A stretch of 64,000 nucleotides of DNA, taken from the NCBI GenBank assembly GCA_015143295.1, contig CM026567.1, forward strand, positions 8,140,416-8,204,415, in the 5' to 3' direction. Shown piece by piece: positions 20,988 to 32,360 of this stretch. The notes below the pieces were generated by a model. That model did not search any database. It was not told the origin of the DNA and worked only from the letters and a program-made list of their open reading frames with translations. The stretch's first letter is position 1; each line of letters begins with the position of its first letter. A program made the translations under genes and the position numbers. Source of the DNA: Tetracentron sinense. Its lineage: Eukaryota > Streptophyta > Magnoliopsida > Trochodendrales > Trochodendraceae.

Positions 20988-23743
20988 TGTAACGACTTGA
21001 AATTTTTAAATAATAAAATGATGCATTTATTACTCCTTAACTGGGGTTAAATACTTGAGTGTTTGTTAACTTAATAAAAAGTGGGTTTTGCTCGGGATTG
21101 GAGTGCACCGAAGAAATCATAGTATCTTTTCTCAAAAATCGTACACAGTGTCAATCGACTGCCGGGACACACCCCTATTGTATCGGTTTCGTCAGGAATC
21201 ATTTCGCGGGACCACGGGGTCATTATGTGTGATAAAATGGAGAAAACTAGAAAATTTCAGATTTCCATAAATTAAGTGGGGCCCTATATCTACTGGAGAT
21301 CCTAACAGAAATACGAACGGAGAATGTCACCGCGTGCCAATTGGTTGTAAGAATCATCGTCTATTATCGTGGCTGTTGGTTTGTTCGTATATGAAAATAC
21401 CACATGTTTTGTATCCGAAACTGAGAAATTAGTGGGTTTTGTAGTTTTCTTCTGGATTTATTTTTTACCGTCAAAACTCATCATTTTCCCCTAAAATGTG
21501 TATAGTAGGTGTCAGACTGTCCCTAATTCGATCACCTGTCATTTCGGTTATGTCGCGTATCGATTCGCGAGACCGCGAGGGTCTTAAATGTAAGAAAATC
21601 GAAAAAACCAGGAAATTCCAGATTTTCCAGAATTCAGTCAGGACTCTAAAATTGTTGAGGATTCTAATAGAAATCCGTACGGCTGGTACCATAGCGTGCA
21701 GGTCGGTCGTGAGGATGACCGTCTGCCGTTTCGGTAGTTAATCATCTTAAACGAAGAAACGGCAGCATGTTTTGTGTCTAAAATTAGGAAATTAGTGGGT
21801 TTTGCAATTTTCTTCCAGACTAAAGTGTAGCCGTCAAAACTTAGTATTCTTCCTTAAAATTTTTATAGCAGGTGTCAGACTACGCCATGGTCGGTCACCT
21901 GAAGTTTCGTTGGAATCGGACGTCGTTTAGTCTGGTTACGTAGGCTGTTTCGGTGAAAAATCGGAATCCGGTCAAACCTTGGCCAAACTAAGTCAAGCAG
22001 TCAAAGTCAAATGCCACACCAAAGCTTTGTAAGGACCATTGCGCACGATTTTAACCCATGATCATATATAAGGCAAATGCCTTAAGTCATTTCTCATTCA
22101 AACACAGAAGCCACCGAGAGTTTTAGAGAGAGAGAGAGAGAGAGAAATTCTAGAGAGAGAGAAAGGAGGAGAGAGAAAGTGAGGCGTGCTTTGCATGCGT
22201 GCTACCCTGGGGTTCTTCGACGTGGGATCGCATTGGCGGCGACGGATCGTCTATGTGGACTCCTGAAATGCTAGAAAAAGATAAAATCCCTCTCTATCTC
22301 TTCTCTTTTCCCTTATTATGCTATATTTTTATGTGGAATGACGTATTTAATCAATGGCATGAATGGAAAAGGGTCTGAGATCCTGTGGATGTGTTATGGG
22401 AAGGTTGATGTGCGTGGAAAATGAGTAGAGGGGTGTAGCCCTCGGTCTTGGGTCTCAAAACCCCAGATTTAGACTCACTGTGTAATGTGGAATGACGTAT
22501 TTAATTTATGGCATGAATGGAAAAGGGTCTGAGACCCCGTGAATGTGTTATGGGAGGTGGAAGTGTGTAGAAAATGAGTAGAGGGGTGTAGCCATCGGTC
22601 TCAGGTCTCAAAACCCCAGATTTATACTCAGAGTGTAAATGGCGTGGATGGAAAAAGGGTCGGAGACCCCTATGTGATGTTGTGATTTTATGTGCTCCTT
22701 CAGGGAGCCCAGATCGGGTCCCGAGTAAATTGTATCGTGGGTGTTGAAAAGTTGTTTTGTAGATTGTATAAGGCTATGGACACATCCATTAGCCTGGAAA
22801 CATTCCCTAACGGGACGGTGTATTACCGGATTTGGTTCACGGGCACGAGGCCCAACTGTTTTAGATAGATCCTCTTTGACTAGGTCTGAAGTAGTGAGTT
22901 ATGTTAGTCCTCCGTGACTGATAATCGGGAGTGTGTGGATTTGATGTCCATAGATTCTCTTTGACTAGGTCAGGGAAAGTGATTGTTGTACTATTTGAAA
23001 GAGATGTCGTGAGGACAAGGTTCTCACTGTGGCCGAATCAGATAGTTGTATAATCTTGTATTGAGTCTAAAGGCTCAAGGTATGATTTGAATGGGCATGA
23101 GCCAGATCGATTGATAGTGAGTCGTTGAACTCAGGGATGGAAGTTGTATACGGATGAAGGCCTGGTTGATTGAGTTTGTGGACTCAAGAATAGAGAGTGA
23201 GCGGTTATCTGGAATCGGTAACCTGGTGTTGTGAACATAGTTGATATTGGATGAATTTGAAAATGGAAAATATTTGGAGGTTGGGAACCTCAGTTAAAGT
23301 GAAATAACTCTGGGTGACCTCGGGTCACGATTTATGATATTATTTACTATTGTAATATAGAAATTGAGCGGTATTATTATATCATTCTGATGTGTATTAC
23401 TAGGTAAAAAATAGCCTAGATGGATTGTGGATTTTGCTGGGCTTTATGGCTCACTCCTCACATTTGATGTTTTAGATTCTGAAGCGGGTAGCTTGATAGA
23501 GTTTGGAAAGTGTTCCGGCCCAGTTGTGGTGCCAAAAGTAAAGGCTATTATAGCCAGTGAGGTAATGTATTTGCTTATGATGGGTTATTGTGATGACCAG
23601 TTGTCATTGCTTATGTAAGCTCATAAGAAAAGTTGAAAAATTCTCGTATTTTTCAGGGGTAAAGTCTTCCGTATGCGTGGTTATGACGAACGAGCATGCG
23701 TCTCGGACCTTGTTTTCCCTAGGCGTGGGTTCGGGGCGTCATA
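20988..23743 (+). mobile_element. Solo LTR of a chromovirus-like gypsy element (2756 bp)
   Basis: It starts TGTAACGACTTG and ends GGGGCGTCATA, resembling the TGTAACGCCCC...GGGGCGTTACA ends of Del/Tekay-type LTRs with decay at the last bases. Flanks CTTTA (20983-20987) and GTTTA (23744-23748) look like a 5-bp duplication with one mismatch. A TATA motif (catatataagg) is at about 22065 and a GA-rich microsatellite at 22122-22165. About 362-bp repeats (marked by gtcagact-like sites at 21150, 21511 and 21874) and about 154-bp repeats (from 22333 and 22487) lie inside. No internal coding domain remains, which suggests LTR-LTR recombination. Confidence 0.75.
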
Positions 23744-23748
23744 GTTTA

Positions 23749-24560
23749 CCCTTGTGAGCACAGGTTTTTTGAGTACCCTACCCTCATTGAAGGGGGATCC
23801 AAATAAAAAATTATGTGAAAAACTGGATCCCTATGATCTTTACACCATAGAATGCATAAAAATTATCTACTCGTTTTAGTTGTATTACATCGGTGAATGA
23901 TTTTCACCGGTGAAGCAAAATCCAACTCGAACCGTCAGAACTTTTTATAGAGATTTCTCGAAGAAATACTCGAAGCTCGTTCCTTGTTCTTCGCTATCCC
24001 CACGAAGCTTTAGAATCTCTACTTGGAATTGAAGAAGTAAGAAGAAGAAGAAGATGGAGTAATGGTGTAGACTTTTTATCACCCAAAACCCTAGGGTTCA
24101 AAACCCTTGAATTCAAAAAACACAACTTGAAGCAACCATTGTAGCTCACGAAAATCCATAGGGATTCTCCCTAGGGGCTCATGGTTTTGAGAGGAGGAGA
24201 GGGAGAGAAAAAATTCTGGAGAATTAATGAGAAAATCTATCCCAAACGTTTTGGTTGTTGGGGTATTTAGTTCATAATAGCGTTTGTTAATTTAGGAATT
24301 GTAATAACTTCCTTATTTCAACGGATTCTCTTACTCATATCTATATTATTTATCATTTACCTTATCAATTATTAGATTAAGGTTTGTATTCACCCCTCAA
24401 ATTAGAATAAGTGACGACTCTCTTTTTAGTGTATATTTATTATTTTATAATAAATTTTTTGAATTTCAAATGGTGCTAAATTTAAAGTCTACAAGAAATA
24501 AGGGACTTGTTTATTTTCTATAAGGACAAAATAACCTTTAGACCTTCATAATAGTAATAT
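23749..24560. other. Unassigned, repeat-derived sequence
   Basis: The first bases after the solo LTR (cccttgtgagcacagg) may be more Tat leader. Further on there is a perfect palindromic stretch, ggtgaatgattttcacc, near 23893-23909 and an AAG-rich microsatellite at about 24026-24053. No ORF has coding character. I recognise no element boundaries. Confidence 0.45.
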
Positions 24561-24573
24561 TTTATTCATTTGG

Positions 24574-25560
24574 CATGTTTTGAAATATTAAAGTAATTAA
24601 AAGCATAAGGATAATGGTAGCAACACTCTTTTAAGACATAATCTTCTATTTTTTTTGTGTCGGCATCATTGACCTATGTTAGTAGGGTTAGTATGGTCAG
24701 ATGTTAGCATGGGCATTGGAGCTCTTGCAACTCATACCCGGGTGGATTGGATCCCCATACCTCCCTCCACTGAAAGCCACACCCCTACGACTCACGCGAC
24801 ATAGTATTGGTTCAAAGGAATGTCTCTTTTTTTTTGTTCATTGGAGACCACATGGACTAATGGGTTTTGAAATATTAAAGTGATTAAAAGCATAAGGGTA
24901 ATGCTAGCAATACTTTCTTTAAAGACTTATTCTATTATGGTATTGGTTCAAAGGAATGTCTCTTTTTCTTTTCTTTTTTGTTTTATTTGAGGCTAGATGG
25001 ACCTATGGGCTACACAATGAGGGGTAAACCTCCCTCTCTCATAAATCCCTCAACCTTAGTATAAGTGGAATTCGATCTCAGGTCTCTGGTACGACACCAA
25101 AAGACTTTACAAACTAAATTAGCAGGCACCTATTGTTGACGAAGTGAGTTTAAAAAAAATGTAGCCCTAACAAAGCATCATGGGGGGTAAGTGACTAAAA
25201 ATGAGCAATAATCCCCACCTCGTATGAGGAGGAGAGGCACACATCTCGCCCCTCACAAAGCCCCATTAGTTGAACCTTGAAGAAATTTTAACCCTTGTAG
25301 TCAGTTTTAAAATATCATTAAATCTATAGGATTAACAAACTTTAACCACACTTAAAAAGAGTAAAAAGGTGACACATGGCAAGTTTGAAGGGGGCTAGAA
25401 GTTTCCTTTTTTTTTAAAAGCTAAGTTAGGACTAAGCATACCCTACTAGAGAAATATAGGCGGAATTCAATCTCAGGTCTCTAGTAGGATGCCAAAGAAC
25501 TTTACCAGCTAAGCTAGCTGAATGGATGGTCAACATCCCCGGTAGGTCGGGATATTTGTC
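24574..25560. repeat. Short dispersed direct repeats of unknown origin
   Basis: A segment of about 75 bp starting ttttgaaatattaaag occurs at 24578 and 24864. A second of about 28 bp (tattggttcaaaggaatgtc) occurs at 24805 and 24941. A third motif, around tctcaggtctct followed by accaaaagactttac or gccaaagaactttac, is at about 25077 and 25471. These interlocking copies look like local duplication. I do not assign a transposon family. Confidence 0.6.
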
Positions 25561-26044
25561 GTCATAATTTATTTAGAACGTAGCTGGCAAGTTTTAGTAG
25601 TTGACCTATCCCGTCAGAAGTTAACTACTCCCCAAGATTTAAGTTGATGTTTAGTGATCGGAAATCCTCTCGTCAGTACCTAATACCAATTTTGCTATTA
25701 TGGCCCACATGTCTAATTAAATAATGGGGCCTCGGATTGTCTCTGGCGAAGCCAGAAAGGGCTCTTGGGCAACCATAGAATATGGGACATGTGGCGTTAA
25801 AAAAGGGAGAAATCATTTCATTTTCTCCCATCATTTTGACATCTCTCTACTTGATATCTCTTCCCCTTTATCTCAACACCTTATCACTATGTGTCATATA
25901 GTGTGTGGAGAAGTCAAAATCATGGGATGTTGACATTACATACAGCCTCCTTTAATGCACAAAAATTAGGAAAATGGACATTTCCGTCACTCATGTATGT
26001 TAACGTCCAAATTGGAGGGTAAATGTGTCCTGTATTTATCTTTA

Positions 26045-26315
26045 GGTAAATAATCACCTCCTCTGTCGGAGACGTGAGGAGGCGTGTCTGGGCTCCCATT
26101 TTCTTGTCATGTGTCCCCCTTCTAGCCCCATTGAACTGCGGTTAAGATTCATCCACCCTTTAGGGTTCACCGATCTATCCTTGATTTTTAGAAAAATAAA
26201 ATTAATTAATTAAAGAGAAAAAAATTAACCCGAGTTAATAGAAGTTGAAAGGTCGCCTATGTGAGAGCGAGGAGGAATAGTCCCCTCCTCGAGCCGACGA
26301 GGGGACTATTGCTCG
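26045..26315. mobile_element. hAT-type MITE, family M copy 1 (271 bp)
   Basis: Flanked by a perfect 8-bp duplication, TATCTTTA, at 26037-26044 and 26316-26323. The ends are imperfect inverted repeats (ggtaaataatcacctc against the complement of gaggggactattgctcg). Internal landmark: aactgcggttaagattcat. An 8-bp duplication fits the hAT superfamily. No coding capacity. Confidence 0.85.
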
Positions 26316-26337
26316 TATCTTTAATATACATCATAGC

Positions 26338-27137
26338 AAAAGACTCTTGAGCAATACTCTGATTAGCTAGCAAAACTTTCGGTTTATAAATGGCTAATGC
26401 CGATCCACATGTCCCTTTTATCTCCATTTTAAGTTAAGTTTAGCTAAATTAAGAACTGTTTTTTAAAAACAAGTTTCGATGGTTGAATCATAGGGGTGAG
26501 TGAATCTTAACCATAGTTAGGTGCTAAAAAAAAGGGGTGTGGAGCAATGGGGATCGGTGTGGTCCGTGCACATTCGGCTACCTAGCTGAATGCTGGTCAT
26601 CATTGGTCCATGCCCCCTTTTTAGCTGAATGCTAGTCGTCATTGGTCCATGCCCCTTTTTAACGCTCACTTAGGATCCATCCATCCAACCGTAGCTTTTT
26701 TTTTTTTAATATTAACTTTCCTTGTCTTGTGAAGTCAAAAAAGTCTTCCCTCCTATTCCTATTCCTGCAATGATTGACTTAGTTAAGTTTCATCATAGTT
26801 AAAAAGAAGGTTAAAAAGGACATGTGGATCAGCATAGTCGAATGCATGGTCCTCTAATCACTGCTCAATAGTCTTTTGAAATAGATAACGAACCACGCAT
26901 TCGGCTACCTAGCCAAATGTCGGCCCTCATTGGTCCACATCCCCATTTTTAACAGCTATTAACTATCTTTAAGATTTATTCAGTCCTAGAATTCATCCAT
27001 CCAACCTTAGTTTTTTTTTAATAAAAAAATATCAACCTTTATTTAGTTAACTGTAATCATAGTTTTTAAAAAAGAGGTAAAGGGACACATGGATCTGCAT
27101 TCGGGTTTGCTAGCTAATCAATGCTTAAGAGTCTTTG
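26338..27137. repeat. Foldback repeat region with three related arms
   Basis: The left arm from 26338 (aaaagactcttgagcaat ... ccgatccacatgtccc) is complementary to an arm ending at about 26882 (ggacatgtggatcagc ... caatagtctttt). It is also complementary to another arm ending at about 27137 (ggacacatggatctgc ... gcttaagagtcttt). A 39-bp tandem duplication (tagctgaatgctggtcatca and its copy) is at 26584-26661. This looks like two partially overlapping foldback elements sharing a terminus. No clear target duplication was found. Confidence 0.6.
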
Positions 27138-27150
27138 TATAGTAAAAATA

Positions 27151-27417
27151 AGGAAAATATTCACCTCCTCGGTCGGTGATGCAAGGAGGAGCGTCTTGGG
27201 TCCCTTATTCATGCCATATGTTCCCCTTTCAATCCCCTTTAAATGTGGTTAAGGTTCACTAACCCTTAGGGTTCACCCTCTACCCTTTATTTTTAGAAAA
27301 ATATAATAAAAAAAAAATTAACTACATGATTAAAAATTAACCTGAGTCGATGGCAGGTAGCTTTGTGAGAGCAAGGAGCAATAGTTCTCTCCTCGCCCGT
27401 GGAGGGAACTATTGGTC
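27151..27417. mobile_element. hAT-type MITE, family M copy 2 (267 bp)
   Basis: Perfect 8-bp duplication TAAAAATA at 27143-27150 and 27418-27425. It is the same family as 26045-26315 in the same orientation, with similar ends (aggaaaatattcacctcctc and ggagggaactattggtc) and the internal ggttaaggttcactaaccct. Confidence 0.85.
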
Positions 27418-28089
27418 TAAAAATAAATACATTTAGACATATTTACCCATCGATTTGGATGTTATGAGAGTCGGAAGACAAAAGGCCCTATTTCTTAATT
27501 TTTTGTGCATTAAATGAGACTATAAGAGGTGTCAACATTTAATTGACCATGTGGGCCCCTAAGACCAAGTTTGGTATTTGGTACTAGGGCTGTAGGGCCA
27601 TTTATATAAATTGGTTTATGAACAATAATAGAAATGGTCTAAATTAGTTTATTGTGTTGGGTATTAGGATGAAAGAACAAAAGTATAAAATACTGTAAGT
27701 GTAAAAAAAAAGGAGGGATGATTGGAAATACCCTTAACTTTGAATAGCTCTAGTTTTCTCACCTCTTATCGGAATTGAGTAATTCTTGAGCCATTAGAAC
27801 CGTATTGGAACCCTCTTCGAGGTTCTTGTTTAGTGTTTTTCCATATTTTGAGTCTAAGATAAGTCAAATGTGGCTTCTCCATCATTTTTCTGCTGAAATT
27901 CCTAACCTAGTCATCTTTATGGCCACTTTAGACCATGAAAAAGAAGAATTAGGAGTTGTGTAAAACATAAAATTTGTTGTCCTTTAAAATACGAGTCCAA
28001 CACAAGTTGAATCGTCAAAATCCGATGAGCGAGTCAAAAGTTATGGTCGAAACGAAACTGCAAAAATCCGGACAGCTCTCAGGGATTTG

Positions 28090-28197
28090 GACGATCGATC
28101 GTCCACGGACGACGATTGATCGTCAGGAGCCCAGAAATCTGGGTAACTTACCGGAACGTGGACGGTCAATCATCTCAACTGACGATTGATCGTCAGC
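28090..28197. promoter_or_regulatory. Symmetric GACGATYGATCGTC boxes upstream of a TATA motif
   Basis: Four boxes: ggacgatcgatcgtcc (28089), gacgattgatcgtc (about 28110), gacggtcaatcatc (about 28161) and gacgattgatcgtc (about 28181). The TATA motif starts at 28251, about 55 bp further on. The design parallels the Sirevirus boxes although this LTR is gypsy-like. Confidence 0.7.
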
Positions 28198-29449
28198 GCA
28201 TAATTTTGTTTATTTTAGGGCATGGAAATGAGGGTTTTTAACCCCTTTGTCTATAAATAGACAATCCATTTGAGGATTTTGCTTACCCTAACCCTAAAAA
28301 AAGAGAGAGGGAGAAAGGAAGGAGAAGGGAGATTTGGGAGCAATCCAAAGGAGGGTTTGGATTAAGATCAAGAGGAGGAGATCAAGATCAAGAATGATCT
28401 TCCCCAAATCAAGCAAGGGCTCCTCTACCTTTCAAGTTGGTGTTCTTCCTCAAGCTTGGGACCCGACCCAAGGATTTTTCTTCTAGATCAAGCTTTGATC
28501 TTCAAGTTTAGTACACCCTTACTAACTAACTTAGTATTAACCTAGTTTCTCTTGGATTGATTATGATTGAGCATGTGTAAGCCCAATTTATTACCTTAAA
28601 ACCAATGATTTCCTAAATCTATACAAGATAAATTAAAGATGGAAGGGTGGATGGAATGTATGGGTGATGTTGGATGTAGAGGCGATTGGATGCCACGTGA
28701 TGTGATGAATGTTGTGTGATGAAAAATGGTGAATGGGCAATGTATGAATAATGCACACACCTAGATGTTTGATGAAATGCATGACAAGAAAAATGTAAAA
28801 ATAAGGACTATACCAATGTTGCATGTGAAGTGTTTGATAAAATGCACGAATAAACTTGTAAACCTAAGACTATGAAATTATGAGTTTAAAGCTTAAAGGA
28901 ATGTGTATGCAAGGTGTTTGATGAAATGTGTGACAAGGAAAAAGTGAAAGAAATGACTATATCTATGTTGCTTGTGAAGTGTTTGATGAAATGCATGAAT
29001 GAGAATGCCAAGAATAAAATGAAGGTTTTGGAAAACATGATTTATATAGTTTTCCTAGATGATAATTTTGGATCAAATGCTCTATATGATTTCATACAAC
29101 CTCACATGACTATAGAAAGAATGGAAATGCTATGAGTTATTCCATAAGTTGCCATGTCATATTGATTTGCTACACTTTGCTACACACAAGCACACACACA
29201 TGCATCAACCAAGGTTTTGAAGTGTAAGTATATAAAACACCACCAAGAACAAGACAAGTGTGAATGTAAACATGAGAAAAGAATAAGATGTAAGTAAGAT
29301 AAGAAAATTCATAAGGCACGAAGAAAATGAAAGCACAAGTAAGGCTCATAAGAACATTCTCACGTAAAGGAAAGAAAAACTCGTATGGGAAAAATGGAAA
29401 CTCATAAGACAAGAAGAAAATGCTCATAAGAGAAATCTCACAAGAATAT

Positions 29450-30280
29450 GGAAGGATGTTAGTATACTATGACCAGGTACAGGCACTAACATCTATTCCC
29501 AAGAAATTATGAGAGGATGCTAGTATACTATGACCAGGTATAGGTACTAGCATCTGTCTCCAAGTAAAAGTGAAAAGCATGAAAGGATGTTAATTTACTA
29601 TGACTAGGTACGGGCATTAACATCTGTTTACAAACAAGTATGAAAGGATACTAGTGTACTATGACTAGGTACGGGCACTAGTATATGTTTCCAAGATAAA
29701 AATGAACGGATGTTAGTGTACTATGACCAGATACGGGCACTAACATTTGTTTTCAAGTAAATATGAGAGGATACTGGTATACTATGACCAGGTATGGGTA
29801 CTAGTATCTATCTCCATGTAAAATAAAGAATATGAAAGAATGCTAGTGTACTATGACCAGGTATGGGCACTAGTATATGTTTCCAAGATAAGCATGAAAT
29901 GATGGTAGTATACTATGACCAGGTACGGGCACTAACATCTGTTTCCAAGTAAATATGAGAGGATATTGATATACTATGACCAGGTACGGGTACTAGTATT
30001 TGTTTCTATGTAAAATAAAGAATATGAAAGGATCTAGTGTACTATGACCAGGTACGGTAACTAGTATCTGTTTTCAAGATAAGTAAGAAAGGATGAGTAT
30101 TGTACTATGACCAAGCACGGGCTCTATTATTTGTTTCTATGAAAGCAAGCTCACAAGAACTCACAAGCAAGCTCACAAGAAACTCACAAGAAATTCACAA
30201 GCAAGTTAACATGAAAGCAAGAGAATATGCTAGTATACTATGACTAGGTACGGATACTAGCATCTGTCTCCAAATAAGTA
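29450..30280. repeat. Tandem array of about 12 hairpin-forming units (about 60 bp each)
   Basis: Units start near 29453, 29515, 29583, 29646, 29708, 29768, 29841, 29901, 29962, 30030, 30093 and 30227. Each has a conserved core, tactatgaccaggtacggg, flanked by arms that pair, such as GATGTTAGT with ACTAACATC. Arm sequences vary between units, yet the two sides usually change together (see findings). Linkers contain tttccaagtaaa-like sequence. Confidence 0.85.
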
Positions 30281-30951
30281 CAGATAAGTAAAGAGAATGA
30301 TTGCATAAGTTAAGAGTTTTGCAAGAAGTATAAGGAATCTACAAGACTCAAGATATTGAAATATGTATTGTAAAGCATGAACTTAGAGTATGATTTAATT
30401 GATTATGCTCAGCATTATGTAACTGTTACCTTGTTTTCTTCCGCACTCTGATCATATAACTTTATGATGAACTGTGTCCTATATGACATGTTAATGTTAT
30501 TACTATTGTTAGCTAGTGGCTTGTACTCGCTAAGTATTACATGCTTAGTCGTACATTTTATGTTGGCAGGTTCATTCTACATGGTATCCCAGGGCAGTAG
30601 ATCGAGGTGGATTGTGGAGGGCAGGAGCCTTCTCGAGATGTTCTTGAGAATGATGGGGGTCTTGATATACGACCATATGGTTGAGAGGTATAGAGGGAGA
30701 GACATGTATTTTGGGTTTTATTTCTGGGGATATTTTCAAGACTTGAGTCGGTACTCAAGTTAAGGTTTTCATGTACATGTCTTAGTTCATAATCAGTATT
30801 GTAAACATTTGCACTTGGAATACAATTAAGTTATTAAAGAAATTTTCAGTTCACTATTTAGCTTGCCTTGTATACTCTTGTAGGATGGTTTGAAGGATAA
30901 GTCACGTCGCCAAAGTATCCTAACTCCTAGGTGGTATTTTGGGGCGTGACA

Positions 30952-31461
30952 CAATGAATCGGATCATGATCCTGATCCGATCCGATTAGCTGGACTTTGG
31001 ACCCTATATGTGATCCGCTGGATCGGATTGGGATCGGATCGGTGGAATCCGATTATGATCGGTGGAATCCGATTATAATCAGATCAGATCTGGATATAGG
31101 GTGATCCGATCTGATTGAAATCCGATCCGATTATAATAATTTTTTAAAATCATTTTAAATATATTACTTAAAGTTTCTATGTATAAAATATTAATTTAAA
31201 AAAATTAACATTAATTAGAGTTAATTAAGGTATTATTAGATTTTATATTATTAAAATAGATTTTTTTTATAAAAAAAATAACCTTATTCGGATCGGATCG
31301 GATTCGAATTCAGATCGGACAAAATGTAATCGGATCAGATTCGGATTGATTACTTCATGATCCAACGGATCTCGGATCGAATTCGGATCTATCGGATTCT
31401 TAATCGGATCGGATTCAGATCTAGGCAGATCAGGTCCGAATCTGACCCATTGATAGCCCTA
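30952..31461. repeat. GGATCGGAT-rich body and right tip of the hAT element
   Basis: Dominated by degenerate gatccgatccgatt and ggatcggatcgg motifs on both strands, with an AT-rich centre. It ends with the inverted tip ccattgatagcccta and the duplication TTTGGTAC. Confidence 0.75.
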
Positions 31462-31469
31462 TTTGGTAC

Positions 31470-31887
31470 CCACTAGAGAATTATACTCGTGTTTTATACG
31501 GTTAATAGAAGAGATTAACTTTGACCAGGAGCTCATCTAAGTTCCAAGATGAGATTAACTGACCGACTTGAGACCCACATAGAAGATAGATCTGACCCCT
31601 TTTTTTTTACCAATTTCTGGTTGTTGGATTCTTCTATACCATCTACTCCAATGGGCCATAAAAAGAAGGCGAAATTTAATAGATGCCCCCATCGGGCATG
31701 GCCTCTTCATTCGACATGTGATGAGAAGTAAGGTGAGAAATCAAAAGTTGGAAAGTCATTTCAATTTCTCCCATTTGTTTGATTTCTCCACTTATTTCTT
31801 GCCACGTGATGCCATGCCCTGAGTCTAATACTTGGGGATCTACCTAAAAAAAGAGATTTTGTTCCTAAGACCATTTAGGATCTAGAC
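31470..31887. other. Unassigned spacer
   Basis: No gene-like ORF. A stretch around 31737-31800 (gagaaatcaaaagttggaaag, then tttctcccatttg) loosely resembles 25808-25850, so part of it may be an old repeat. No boundaries were recognised. Confidence 0.4.
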
Positions 31888-32360
31888 CAGGGTTACCAAG
31901 TTCGTTACATGCTATAGTGAACCGCGAACCCGAACTGGTTCGTGGTTCGGTTCGATCTAGTTCGTGAAATTGAGCGAACCACATAGTGGTTTCAAAACAA
32001 TCTTAGTCTATCAAATTTTTTAATCAAATGTTGATATCTTTCATTAGGTTCGGCAAATTTATACTTTGAGTTAACAAACCGTTCATAAAAATACTTTTTT
32101 AAATTATTTTTCAAATAAGTATTTGTAATATTTTGCTTACATGCTTAAAAGACATATTTTTATAATATAATATAAAATATATATTTTGTTTTACATGCTT
32201 AAGTGGTGAACCAAGCAAGCGAACCAAACTAAAGAACCTAGCGAACCGAAAAACGAATTATCGCATCATCCCCTAGTGAACCATGTTCACTCTAAAGTGG
32301 CGAAATGCAAACCGTGAACCCGAAATCGAACCGAATGACTTGACGAACCCAGTAACATTG
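31888..32360. mobile_element. hAT-type MITE (473 bp)
   Basis: Begins CAGGGTTACCAAGTTCG; the complement of the end begins CAATGTTACTGGGTTCG (12 of 17 match). Flanks are ATCTAGAC (31880-31887) and ATCCAGAC (32361-32368), an 8-bp duplication with one mismatch. The body is rich in gaaccgaa/ttcggttc motifs, with no coding capacity. Confidence 0.78.

Larger units (their letters stand above)
25676..27584. repeat. Composite inverted repeat holding nested MITEs
   Basis: The sequence at about 25676-26036 is matched in inverted orientation by 27426-27584, with related blocks in the same nested order. Examples are ttaatgcacaaaaatta (25953) against the complement of tttttgtgcattaaat (about 27499-27514), and ggagggtaaatgtgtcc (26014) against the block near 27437-27455. 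The left arm carries an extra insert of about 200 bp (25725-25930). Between the arms lie two MITEs of one family and a foldback region. The right arm is itself interrupted at 27584 by the hAT element. Confidence 0.62.
27591..30951 (+). mobile_element. Chromovirus-like LTR (probably solo) inside the hAT element
   Basis: It ends GGGGCGTGACA. Its middle resembles the LTRs of the element at 43214, for example caagttgaatcgtcaaaatc (28003), ggatggaatgt followed by gcgattggatgcc (28651-28694), and the promoter-downstream layout. Symmetric boxes of GACGATCGATCGTC type lie at about 28090-28197 and a TATA motif (ctataaatag) at 28251. A hairpin tandem array follows at 29450-30280. The 5' boundary is uncertain: TG at 27591 is possible, but no matching 5-bp duplication was found, so a deletion or recombination may have removed the true end. 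Confidence 0.65.
27585..31461. mobile_element. hAT-type element interrupted by an LTR
   Basis: A perfect 8-bp duplication TTTGGTAC lies at 27577-27584 and 31462-31469. The left tip reads TAGGGCTGT; the complement of the right tip reads TAGGGCTATCAATGGGTC. The left tip is only about 9 bp long before foreign sequence. The expected continuation CAATGAATCGG follows at 30952, just after an LTR-like end (GGGGCGTGACA). The rest (30952-31461) is rich in ggatcggat-type repeats and has no transposase, so the element is non-autonomous. Confidence 0.78.

Noticed and set aside
25060..25130. tRNA-like B-box motif (ggaattcgatctc)
   Set aside because: No cloverleaf or A box could be assembled; treated as part of a local duplication.
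30464..30763. 99-residue frame near the end of the LTR at 27591
   Set aside because: Starts inside the LTR, has no homologue that I recognise, and the matching region of the nested LTR (45350-45550) does not keep the frame.
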